NCBI GenBank assembly: GCA_013397115.1
Contig: VWZW01004081.1
Coordinates: forward strand, 702,639-766,638
Direction of reading: 5' to 3'
Length of the DNA: 64,000 bases
Origin: Edolisoma coerulescens
Taxonomy: Eukaryota > Chordata > Aves > Passeriformes > Campephagidae
Under the pieces are notes generated by a model. The model ran no database searches. It was not told the DNA's origin and saw nothing but the letters and a program-made list of their open reading frames with translations. Position 1 is the stretch's first letter. Each line of letters starts with the position of its first letter. A program made the translations under genes and the position numbers. Below are positions 1-10,815 of this stretch, in pieces.

Positions 1-560
1 GGCCATGTGGAACAGCCTAAATGAACTGGAGACATAGGATGATTTTATATTTACTGTTGCATTTTGTAAGAGGATTGGAAAATTGCCTTTGTGCTCCCAG
101 CTCCCTACAACTTATTCAAATTATCCCAACATCATGCCATGGTGGCTGGCAAGACACCAAACACAAAGAAACTGGAACCAAATTCAGTGGTGCCTCAAGC
201 TGCAGGAGTATTCCCTTGGGAATGAGTGGCTGGCAAGGTGGAATCTGACCTGCATTACATGTGGATAGTTTGAGAGCTGAAACACTGAAACCACAAGGAT
301 AAAGACACTCAGAGCACATAAGCATGTTCCATGCAAAGGAACTTAAATATATTGAGTCAACAAAAACATCAGTGGCAGACTCTTAGCACGTGCTTAACTG
401 CCCTACTTAATCTAGGCCAAGAAGCAGCTCCCGCTTTCTAAGACCCTTGCTTTTTGCTGCAAGCATTACATTATTTTATCTTCTGTATTGATGGGAAAAG
501 TGATCTTTAAAGCACTGAGCTGTCAAAATGCTGCACCAGGATTTTTCTATATTATTTTAC
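1..560. other. Non-coding sequence, nothing recognised
   Basis: AT-rich unique-looking sequence with several overlapping short open frames on both strands, none protein-like. If the candidate exon immediately to the right is real, this stretch would be the beginning of its downstream intron, because that gene reads leftwards. No repeat, promoter or RNA gene is visible. Confidence 0.5.
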
Positions 561-794
561 ATATTTCAGCTCTGTAATTCGAGTACTGGCAATCCTCAGA
601 TCGAACACATCTTCTCCAATATGGAGAATTGTCTGGTTCTCACGGTCATATGCCATGGTGCCATTTAACAACCTGCATTCCCATCTGTGAATCTGCTTCC
701 TGGCATTTGCCTTGTACTTTATTTTTCCCATCCAAAAGTCTGGCAATAGTTTCTCGCTATTATTCTGATAAGAGTGTGGGTCAAACTCATTCCA
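561..794 (-). CDS. Candidate internal coding exon, unidentified protein
   Basis: Read on the minus strand, this stretch gives 78 uninterrupted codons. They start with a tryptophan after a CAG acceptor (complement of 795-797) and stop before a GTAAAA donor (complement of 555-560). Two pyrimidine-rich runs lie upstream of the acceptor. The peptide looks like real protein: mixed charged and aromatic residues, the motif LLPDFWMGKIKYKANARKQ near residue 20 and DRENQTILHIGEDVFDLRI near residue 52. There are three N-glycosylation sequons (NNS, NGT, NQT), which would suit a secreted or lumenal domain. The length is divisible by three, with phase 0 at both ends. The frame meets TAA just past the donor, so a terminal exon ending at 552 is the alternative. 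I do not recognise the family and assign no function. It could still be chance, but composition and boundaries make this the best coding call in the window. Confidence 0.45.
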
Positions 795-3700
795 CTGTGA
801 ATGTGCATTTGTGCTCGCAGAGAGTGAGTGATTGATTGGTATCAGGCAGAAGTGACGTCTCCTGTTACATTTCTGGCATGTTATTCTGTGCTTAATCAGT
901 GCTACTGAGTGTCAGTCAAACCTACCAGATGTGACTCTAATGGATAGCTGCTGGTTGCCTGATGTCTGTTTTGTCACTGATGTGACTGGAGTGCTCCTAA
1001 AAGTTATTTAAAAAAAAAAAGGGAAAAAAAGAGAACACAGCTTAGCAAGTATGAGGAAACTGTATTTAGAAAGGAGCTGTATTAGTATATCTCTGCTCTT
1101 AAATATTCAGTCAATTGATCTTTTCAATATTAATTAATCACAGGGCTATCCACCCTTGTTTAATCAGGAAAGATTAATGCAAAAGAGTACTTGGGATTTT
1201 TTGGTGTGTCTTGTTGGGGGTGAAAGAGTGTTATTCTTAATTTAGTTATTTAAATTCTTAGCAGTTCTGGAACACATGCATTATGAATAATCTGCACCAA
1301 AAACACTACAGAAATTTCTATCATGACTATGCCTTTTAGGCTGAAGCAGAGTCACGTTGAAGTAAACACTGTCATGAAGACAGAAAGGAAGATTGTTCTC
1401 TCCCAAAAGGAGCTTAAAAATCATAGTGAAGGACTGAAATTATTTTCATTTAATTAGAAACTGCAAATCCATCCAGCTTTAGACACAGTATGAATCAAAG
1501 GCTGAAACTTGAAATATCCCAACACTCCTTTTCCATTCTGGTTTATACTTGAGACTGGCTCAAGAATTACCAGATATTTAACAAGCAGCAGACTGGAACT
1601 CACAGCTCATGTTTATGATTTAGATTAATCAGATTGCACACATTTTAGTATAGGTGTATTTATTCAAATATCATCTTTTGCAATTGCTCATCCAGTTCCA
1701 CTGGATCAAGACTTTATTTACGGATCCAAACAAAGCTGATACAGATTTTTTAACAAAAGGCCAATTATTTCATTGTTGTTTAAGATGGTGCTATGTTTTA
1801 CTTACCATGTTAACAAACTCTGAGGGTGTATTTGCCAAGACTTTCATGAGTAGTGAAATCTGCTGCCCACATGTTTTAATTTTTCTCCTCATCTTTTAGC
1901 TTCAGGAATAGTATTTATTTCAGCAGGATATGGATTCAGAAAGCCTGACTGGCATTTGAAAATAAAACATGTAACACTCACAGCCAAACTCTGCTCCTCC
2001 TATTCAGTTTTACCAGAATCAGCCAGGTCAGTGAAGGAAGTGCTTGGTAGGGACTAGAACTGAGAAGGGGAATGACTTACATGTCCTGAGGCCTGTCAGA
2101 AAACAAATTTCAAAACTACCTCCACATCTGAGATTTTTAAAGTATTATAAATGTATTTGGAATGTATAAATCTTTAAGTTCAGGGTAAACAGGAGGTGAA
2201 CCTGATTCAAGAATTGCGGCAAATTGCCGTTCTTGTCTTCTGGCTTCATTTGATTTTCAGATCTGAATTTTAGCATGGTCGAATTGATAAATGCTAGTTT
2301 CTGAAACAGAAATGGAATCTAAAATTGAATTATCTTGAAAATTGCTCTTGTATGTTCTTGTCTTAATGCAAATCTAGAGCTGCTGACGGCTGTCAAAATT
2401 TATCTTCAAACGTATTCCCAATCTGGAGATTTTAAAAGTGCACATGATGTCTAATGGAGAGCATCAGGAAGGCAGTTTTTCTAAGGAACGACATCAAAGA
2501 TTTTGTAATTTTATTTTTAAGCAAACTGTAATTTAAATAAAGCATGGATTATACACCTTGCAATGAGAATGGAGGCGGTAATTGTGCTTCATTTTGGTCT
2601 CGCACTGAACGTGACCCTTTCTCTTCTGACATCTTAGAAAATATTGATATATATTTAATGCAAAGCACAAATTGACCTTAATTCACTGACCTAGAACATT
2701 TATATGCCTTTGTTGCTTTTAATTTTCCGTGAAAATGACATAGTATCTTAAATACACCCCCAAACAGCATTGTGGTGGTTTTACATTTTTTTACTAGGGC
2801 AGGATCAAGATCATACTCATGAGTTCTAAAGCTAGTGTTCTATTGAATAAAACAGAAGGGAAGCTGGGGGTTTGGCACTTTTCTGATGGGTCCTGATGGG
2901 CTTTTCACATTACCCATATATCATGTAAAAATAATATGTTAAAGAAGAATTCTGAAGAAGAAAATCTAACCTTACCACCATCATATCTCCCTGCAGCTGA
3001 ATTAATAATACTGAGAAATGTAGAGAAACTATGAATTATTCTAAGGACTCAGAATTCTGCAGATAATATGCTTTACAGCTTCGTACTTAATACGTGTTAA
3101 TGTATGCATGTATCTCTCTATAATTGTACACAACCCAGTCCACAGTTTTTCATGTGTGACTTCCTTGCACCACAAACAGACAATTCACCATGAGCTGCAG
3201 CTCTAATAACTCCTTGTATGCAAGTATAGAACAAAAACTGGGCCAAGAGGACACCAGATATGGATAACGTTGATAATGCCCAGAAAAAGGATCTATCTAG
3301 ATGTGATTTTAGAAAATAGAGCAATTTAGCAGTCGGGATATTTATAGTACTGAAGCACAGAAGAAACATGAAGCTAAACTTAGAAAGTCAAACAGACCAA
3401 TCAAGAAGAGGTAAAGGAAATGTGGTTATAACTGAGTCTCACAAATGCAATGATCACCTCTACAATGTGCATTGCAATCCTCTCTTGAACACACTAGAAA
3501 AATGGAACACTGAACAGGAGAATTTTAAATTGCATAAACCTCTATAAAGGGGCTAAAAAAATCATCACAGGGCTGGCTTCATCCCATTATGAATTCAAGG
3601 AAACCATGCTTCCACTCTGTTTATCAATTCACCTGTCCCTGCCTACACTGCAGCAGCAGTTCTATAGAACTTAATTAACTGGTGCCTATAAAGTACTGCA

Positions 3701-6700
3701 AAGTTAATATTAAAGTGGCTAAGCAAGTGCAAACTCTTACTGTTTTTAATATGGACACCTGTTCCTTAGAAAGAGATAAAGTGTTACTGCACATGTATGA
3801 ATGGGTTAGGCCCCTGAAAAAAAAAATGAAGAAAAAACAAAGAGAAGCAAACCCCATAGTTTTAATTAGGGTCTCTCTCAATTTAAAAACTATGAGGAAA
3901 AAACAGCTGAAGAGATGAAGCACAAAAAAAAGAGTAGTAATCCTTTTGTGCTGTAGGTAATACTTCTTGGGTGCAACTAAACAACAAAGTAGAAAACCAG
4001 CAAATTCTAGAAAAAAAAATAAAGTGTTTGTTGCAAGTATTTGTCTATCAAACCAATTCCCTTCACATCAGTGTTTGGAAACCTTTGTTATGCTCCCAGA
4101 TGTGGCCATTATTGGTGAACAAGTTGGCACAAGTGACAGAAACTTGCTGTGGGGAACTGCATGGTGTCAGTCCCTCCTCTTTGGGCAAAGCCGGCCCTGA
4201 CAGGGGTCAGACCCTTCACGGCAGGATCTCACTTATTCCACAGATATACTGATTTTCAGCAGGCTCTGGTCCTCACAGCGGAAGGGACCCTTACTGCAGA
4301 GCACGTAGTGAACACAGAAGGGGCTGCTAACAACACATACCCATGGGAGAAGAGGAAAGCCCCTCTGCAGTGACACCATCTGAGCCGGTGACAGAATGAA
4401 CACAGGCTCCCAGCCACGCTCACAGGGACACAGGCACCTTCTGTACTGCAGCTGGGTTAAACCTCAGCCCTTAATGGCTTTCTGACAAACCTTTGGTTGT
4501 AGCTCCAGCAGCCAGCAGATTTGCCCTTTCAAATTCTCGCTTTGTTTTTAACATCTTCATCACAAGCTACTAGTGGGATGCTGTTTGCACACACTTTCGC
4601 TATGTCTACATTCACATCACGCAAACAAGAGCCTGCTCTAATAAATACCTTTGAGCACCTTCAAACGACTTGTCTGCTGCATCTTCTTCTCCTTCTTGGA
4701 CAGTCCATCAACTACAGGAACATAAGCTCTTTTTTCCAGACAAATAATATTAATAACAACATTTCAAAACGTGTCTAACGATGGTACTGAGGAAATGTAT
4801 TACTGAGTTGAACTTCATAAACCTGTCACTGCATTTATCTCTATTTCCAGAAAGTTGGTGATCTCTTACATCAGAGAAGATGCAGATGCTTTTATAGCCC
4901 AATAACTGTTTGGTTCCTTGGGATGCTCTAAGTTTATCACCGGGCCAGGAAGACGTGATAGAAACCTTCTCCAACACAAGAAAGATGTGAGGCTGTGTGG
5001 AAATGCTGCCAGCACAGTGTCACTGTGGCAGTGTCTTTGAAGTGTTTTTTATGCTTGTTAGGCACTCTGTGTTTGTCTGCACTCTGATAGCCAGAGTGCT
5101 GGTTGTTCACTTTCTCACAATCTCTCTAAATTACACACACAAGGTACTGGGAGTTGGGAGACTGTGTGTGTCACACTGCTGGCCTTGAATACTGCACAGC
5201 AGAGCCTGCTGAGTGAGCTACAGTCACAAAGTGGGAATGTTGAAAAGGTGCCTGGCAAGTAGAAGGTATGGGCAAGGAATTTCTTAATCAAAATTCTCCA
5301 GCCCCATCATGTTTATAGCCAAAAGTTCCTTCGGATCTACCAGTCCAACCAATGAATCAGACAGAAGGTTTGCTGAGTAATTCCAGGTACTGGTTAGGTG
5401 CACATCACAAACCTGCTTCAAGCTGTGTCTTGTAATAAAATGCAATGAAATTATAACAATTTTTTTATTGTTATTATGTTCTTAATACAATTATGGACCT
5501 GAATGAAAGCATTTACCTTAGAAGTGATGTGTTTTTCATTCATTATCTTGTGGAGAAACTGAAGTGGCTTATAAGCCTCCTGACCTGGCTGTTTGGCACT
5601 AGTTTTTATAACATTTGCTTTTCAACAACACACTCCCAGAAAACTGGTAGCTATAGCTACATACATGCTGGCCCCTTCAAATCATGCAGTTCATCTCCAC
5701 ATGCCATTTTCATCATACATGAGCATGAGTAGAATTTCTAAATGTATCTGGCTTAGCATGAGGGTCTACTAATAAGGAGACGGCACTTTAAAAAAAAAAG
5801 GCCCTCAAAATACCCAAAACACATACACTTGTCAATGTTTTACCTACACATGAAATTAATTAGATGGTCTGAAAAACTCAACTCCAACAGAAGATGAAAA
5901 GTGAAAAACAACCATACAAGATTTTCTCCCACTCCTAGGACCAGTATTTTTTAGATTTGTTGATTGTCAGATTAGAGAAATAAAATAAAAACGAAAAACA
6001 ATGCAGGAAGGAAACACATCAGCCACGTCTCTGGAAGTGTTCAGGCACAGAAAAAAGCATCCAGATGCTCTTGCTCTGTTAACATCTTAATTAGTGATGA
6101 TTAGTCAGTAATCTGAAATCTTAAAAGTATCACATTTGACAAAAGGTTATTTCCACTTTTGACTGGTCTCTAACTGCTTACTTTGATTGATTAAAAAACC
6201 CCTTTCAGCTACCTAGGTAACACAGTTTCCGATGTTCTTTGCTAATTTTTCAGATAATATTTCTCAAGAGGCCTTATGTAATTAAGGAGGTTTTAATCAC
6301 TAGGATCCTGTAGTGAAGGAAGGCTGTTAATGATGTGCCAGAGAGCGCTCAGTACGAGACAGAACGTAAAGGAAGCTACAGATCTTCCTCAGGGGTGTTC
6401 CCCCTGCACACTGACTGTCTAACCTGGCAGGGCAGGCAGTGCTGGTAAACTGCAGAACTGACATCCCAGCCTGCAAGTTCTCCAGTTTTAACCAAGCAAT
6501 GCCCTCCTGCTGGGTCACATCTCCTGCTGTCTGTTCAGATGTGTGCTAGCACACTGTGGCTCTGAGCACCTGGCCAGCCCTGCCACAGCACCAGACTGCT
6601 TCACAATCATTCATGGGCTTTCTCCAACTTGCACTCCATTTAGCAAGACATTATTCCTTATTTTCAGTTGGAGAATTGAAGTGACAAAAAGTCTGAGATG

Positions 6701-8096
6701 AAACTGGAGATTTAATCCTGCCCCACCGCTCAGTTCACAGTGCTGATCCCTGCTCCAGCCCCACCTGGTTTCCTGTGTGCTGTAAGGAGAGGATAGCAAT
6801 GCAGGACCACTCCATGGCTGGGATGAAATGGAGAGGGCTGCTCCAAAACATCCTGCAGTGAGGTTTTTGCACAGCTCTGCCACCTTCTGAGTCATGTCAA
6901 TGCACAGAAGGTTTTGAGAGCCTTCTGTTTCAGGAAGAATTTGCAATCACCTGCAATACATGAACACAGAAACAAAATTTATTTCATCTGTTAGAAATAG
7001 TGGTAATGTCTTAATTCATCAACTAAATACCACAAACTAAAGCATCAATTAATCCTAAGTGGAGACCACAAAGATGAAGTCTATCCCACACACCCACACC
7101 CCCACAGGATCAAAGGAAAACAACACATACTTCAGACGAGCCCTGGACAGAGAAGGAGCACAGTCTAACACCCCTAAACTAGGTGCAGCTTGCACTGCAA
7201 TCAGAGTTACACTTTCAAACCAGCATGTAATATATAACCTACCTGGAAATAAATTGACAGCATATTAAATGGGGTTTAGAGGAAAAAAGCAGTGATTGTT
7301 GATGAATTCCCAAGTAAGAGGTCTTGCTCTCTCCAAAGCTGGAAGGGATCCAAATGTGGTGCTAGAATAAGAACAGAGAGCAGTTTATCTGGGATCTAAA
7401 CCTTTATTCGGGTTAATTGAAAAACTCCTTCCATTTTAAGTGGTCTTCAGCAAAACTGATTCCTAGTTCGTGGTTTTGCCAGCTGTATTTTTTAGTTTGT
7501 ATCCATTACTTATATTCTAAATTATTTTACAGCCCCCTTCTTGGCTGAAGGCAGTGTGCATTTTGATGTTTGCAAGAGACAACCTAGCCTGCTTTAATGC
7601 ATATAATATAAATATACTGCTATTGGGTCAAGAGCTTCCATTACCTTTCTTGGACACAAAACTTGTGAATTATAAGACATGAAACAAGCCCAAGAAGTTC
7701 ATCACCTCTTGCAGAAGACAGGTAATGGCATACATAGCTACAGTTCTCTTTGTTTCAGGAAAGGATGAGTTTTACCACTATTTAAGTTCTCGGCCTTTGC
7801 ACTTCAGATAGGTATGTTCTGCCACCCACACAAGTTTCCAACCAAAGCCTGAGTTCAGTATGCGTGCAATTTTTCTGAGTCCCAAAAGACGCTGCAACAT
7901 TTGGTACAGCCAAGCATCTTGCTTAATTCATTATTCACTATTTAAAATTTTGTCAGAAATCCAGGCATGAAGTGAAAGAATAAAAAAAAAGTCAGATAAA
8001 GAAGTTAAGCAATCACACCTTCATCAACAACATAAATAAATCAGAAAGCCCATATGCTGGGATTCAGGAATCCAAGTTACATGACGAAAAGCTTAC
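795..8096. other. Long non-coding stretch, probably intron or intergenic
   Basis: About 7.3 kb of AT-rich sequence with only short scattered open frames on both strands (up to about 110 codons at 6611-6946), none recognisable. It holds A-rich runs near 1011-1030 and 3819-3840, a hairpin at 2208-2235 and a C/A-rich patch near 7086-7110. I see no CR1 tail, tRNA or CpG island. If the two flanking candidate exons belong to one minus-strand gene, this would be the intron between them. Confidence 0.5.
2208..2235. repeat. Short imperfect inverted repeat
   Basis: The core CGGCAAATTGCCG is a perfect 13-base palindrome around a central A. Flanking CAAGAA and TTCTTG extend the pairing after a three-base TTG bulge on the left. 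Two CpG sites lie in the core, uncommon in the surrounding AT-rich DNA. It could form a small hairpin or be a symmetric protein-binding site; no function is shown. Confidence 0.6.
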
Positions 8097-8255
8097 ACAT
8101 AACAGAAATAGCACCAAACCCAGGATAAAAGGGGCACATTTCCAGTGAGCAATTGCCACAACTAGTACTGCATGTTTTTTCTCTGAACACGGAGCTTTAT
8201 TAAATGTGACAGTAAACATCCCTTCCTGATGCTTCCTGTAAACTTTCACATCCTC
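8097..8255 (-). CDS. Candidate internal coding exon with hydrophobic segment
   Basis: On the minus strand a good acceptor (pyrimidine-rich ending TGTTTCCAG, complement of 8256-8264) opens 53 codons that end at a good donor, GTAAGC (complement of 8091-8096). The peptide begins EDVKVYRKHQEGMFTVTFNK, which resembles the edge of a beta-sandwich domain. It continues into a hydrophobic stretch of about 23 residues (positions 30 to 53, rich in V, A, I, L, F with one W and K), which could be a membrane helix. The length is divisible by three, with phase 0 at both ends. If it belongs with the exons at 561 and 22526, it lies between them in transcript order. The protein is not recognised. A chance open frame between two good splice-like sites is the main alternative. 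Confidence 0.3.
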
Positions 8256-10199
8256 CTGGAAACACAGTGGTGATCAGGGATACATAAAAAGCTTTGCTGT
8301 CAGAGCTCCCCACCAAACCCTACAATTTATGTAGCAAACTACCCCATTTTCCCCTCCCAAGACTGCACTGCACTGAACCAAGAGAAAATGCAGCCTTTGC
8401 CGTAAGTCCTTGTACTCCAGGAACTGCAGAATGGCACTGGCAGAGCAGGGCTCTGGTGCTTGAACCTGGGGATAAGGGCTGCACTCTCCTTTGGTCAAAA
8501 GCTCTTGGAAAAGTCTCTTGCAACCTGCACAAAGAATGAAGCAGCTTTGTAGCTTTGGCAACACAGCTTTAGTCTTTGTATTACATCACTGGTGGAAAAG
8601 CATCCCTCTTGCTTTTTCTTTTAACAGATTTGATTCACTTAAAGTTACAAACCTGATTTTAGCTGCACAAGTATCTTTAGCAGGTATTACAGGAGTCTGA
8701 GAAGAAGCCTGAGCCTGCAGATGGCAGATCAAAATCCCTGCTTGGAGGCAATGGGAAGACATGGAATCTGGAGGGATGGATCTGGCTCGGGCTCACTGCA
8801 GAAGGTGCCCCTGGAGAGATGGGCTGTAGCTACCAAAGGAACAGGCATTGCTGTCAGACTTAAAAACTGAAACTACAAGGCTTTCTTAGCAAAGATGTGT
8901 CCACTGATTTGATCAAAGTACAAAGGATTCCAATTCTTCACATTCAAAATACAGCTGATTGCAAATAATGGAAGTGCACTTTGCTGTAAAACAGTTTGTA
9001 CAAATCTGCTCTGAAAGGATACAGAACTTTAGAAGGAAGTATTGTCCTCTGAAAGGATACAAACCCCTGATAGTGTGCTTCAGCATACTTATTTTAAATT
9101 TTCCTTTGGAAACCCTGATTATTAATTGCTCTATGCTGTCACTGAATAAGGTTTTAGCATAATAATCCACGGGAAATAAGATATTAATAATAAATTGGTT
9201 ATACAATACAGATGGTTTATATACTGGAAAATATCCTCTATCATAAAAGTTAGGTTTTGCTGTTATCTGAAGAGACTGGCTAAAATTATTGATGTAGTAT
9301 TAATAGTGCCACAAAGTTGGAAACTGTAGGTAGGAAAAATACAAGAGAAAATAGGATGCTATCAGAGACCTTCAGGCTAAAAACCTGCCTTTGAATTCCT
9401 AAATGTGTGATAAGAGGAGTTATATAACATGTTTAAAACTCAACAAACAAAGCCTGTCTGCTCAGGAAGCCAGAATTAGACCACTTGTTTCCTATAAGGA
9501 AGAATGTTTAAAGTTATTTCTCTTTCAATGGCAAAACTATGAATAAACCTAATGAGAAATATAGAATGTGTGGGAGTAAAGAATATGCTTGGCTATAACC
9601 CCATTTTTGTTTAACTACAGAAGTATTGCTAGTTAAGCGTTCCTCTATCTGACAATATTGCATCTGGTAAGATAGCTCTCTCTTCTGATCACCCACTGAG
9701 TAGGGAAAGAAGAAATGGGGCACTGGAAACAACCAACACCTTCCTGGTAGTCTAACCCCCTTCATTTGATGAAAATCTCCAGAAAAGAAAATCCTCCTTA
9801 GCTGGCTCAGCAGTACCCTGGTTAGCTGCTAATATCTGTTGTAAGCCTACCTGTGTCATGGGGAAAGTGGAGAGCTTTTTAAAAAATTATCAGAGGCCAT
9901 AACTTGGGTTTACAGCACTTATTTTTTTTAAGTGAGTGAGAATAAAGGTCATGGATAGCTCAGACAATCACCATTCAATCTTTCAAACACTTCCTTATAC
10001 TGCAGCAAGTGGCCACTTGTGTTATTCAAACACTGCTGGAGCATTCAAAGGCACCGTGTGTTTTGGATGAAAGGTACTCTTTTGTTTCCACCTCCTCCTT
10101 CTGCTACGAAGGTAATCTGAACAAGCTCAAGAGCACACTCAGATCCCTCACTGTGGAAGTGAGTTTTTCAGGGATCCCAGCCATCCTGACAGTGGAGGA
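8256..10199. other. Non-coding stretch
   Basis: No gene recognised. It contains overlapping short open frames around 8274-8564 on both strands with no clear protein character. A 15-base sequence is directly repeated at 9009-9023 and 9047-9061. A 25-base string at 9428-9452 recurs with one mismatch at 31598-31622. The remainder is AT-rich and unremarkable. Confidence 0.5.
9009..9061 (+). repeat. Pair of 15-base direct repeats
   Basis: CTCTGAAAGGATACA occurs at 9009-9023 and again at 9047-9061, 38 bases apart. The bases between the copies do not continue the repeat, so this is a small local duplication rather than a tandem array. Confidence 0.7.
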
Positions 10200-10815
10200 T
10201 AAGAGGCGTAACATGCCTGGTCCCTCCTTGGTTAGCGCTCCTTCCCAAGAAGGGGGAGAAGCTGCCGCTGGGGCTGAGTGAGGGAAGGACGAACGTGAAC
10301 CAGCAGTGCACCCTTGGGGCAGTGGATGCAAACTACAGAGCCAGCGGGAGCTCGGACCGGGAATGCCGAGCCTTCCCTTTCCTGGGACACGGGAAGGGCT
10401 CCGCCGCTCTTCTGCCTCCAGTCCTGTGTCCCCCAGGACGGAAAAGACACGGAGATCCTGGAGCCAGCCAGGGGCTGGAGCACATAGCCCGCTTGGAGAT
10501 GGGCGAGTCACAGCCAGGCTCTTCTCAGACACTGGCGAGAGGTCAACGACAGGACACAGCAGAGACAGGTACAGCCGGACACACAGAAAGAGAATTTTTA
10601 TGGGAAGGCCAGTCAAACCTTGGCACAGGCCTTGCAGGTATTTAAGACTTGTCAGAACTAGACCCAAACCAGCCTGATCAAATTTCCCAGTCAGGTAACT
10701 TTCCGAGGCCCCTGTAAATTGAAGTTTCCTGGGGAGTGTGTCCAGGCACAGCACGGGGGGAGCTGCGTGTGCTGCGCTGGCCCGCACCATCACCCATCAC
10801 CCATCACCCATCACC
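10200..10815. other. GC-rich, CpG-bearing block
   Basis: Composition shifts sharply from the AT-rich surroundings to GC-rich, with roughly twenty CpG sites between about 10230 and 10560. Long open frames overlap on both strands, including 229 codons on the minus strand at 10104-10793. The translations are rich in S, P, L, G and R with no domain, as expected when GC-rich DNA has few stops, so I do not call a gene. The block might be a small CpG island, a regulatory element or the remnant of a GC-rich repeat; the sequence alone does not decide. Confidence 0.45.
10787..10814 (+). repeat. Heptamer tandem repeat, (CCATCAC)4
   Basis: Four perfect copies of CCATCAC in a row, followed by a partial CC, at the right edge of the GC-rich block. 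A short minisatellite-like array of this kind is often length-variable between individuals. It also explains the odd translations of the overlapping frames. Confidence 0.9.

Noticed and set aside
10104..10793. 229-codon minus-strand open frame, the longest in the window
   Set aside because: It coincides with the GC-rich block where stop codons are rare. The translation is S/P/L/G-rich without domains, and other frames are open there too.
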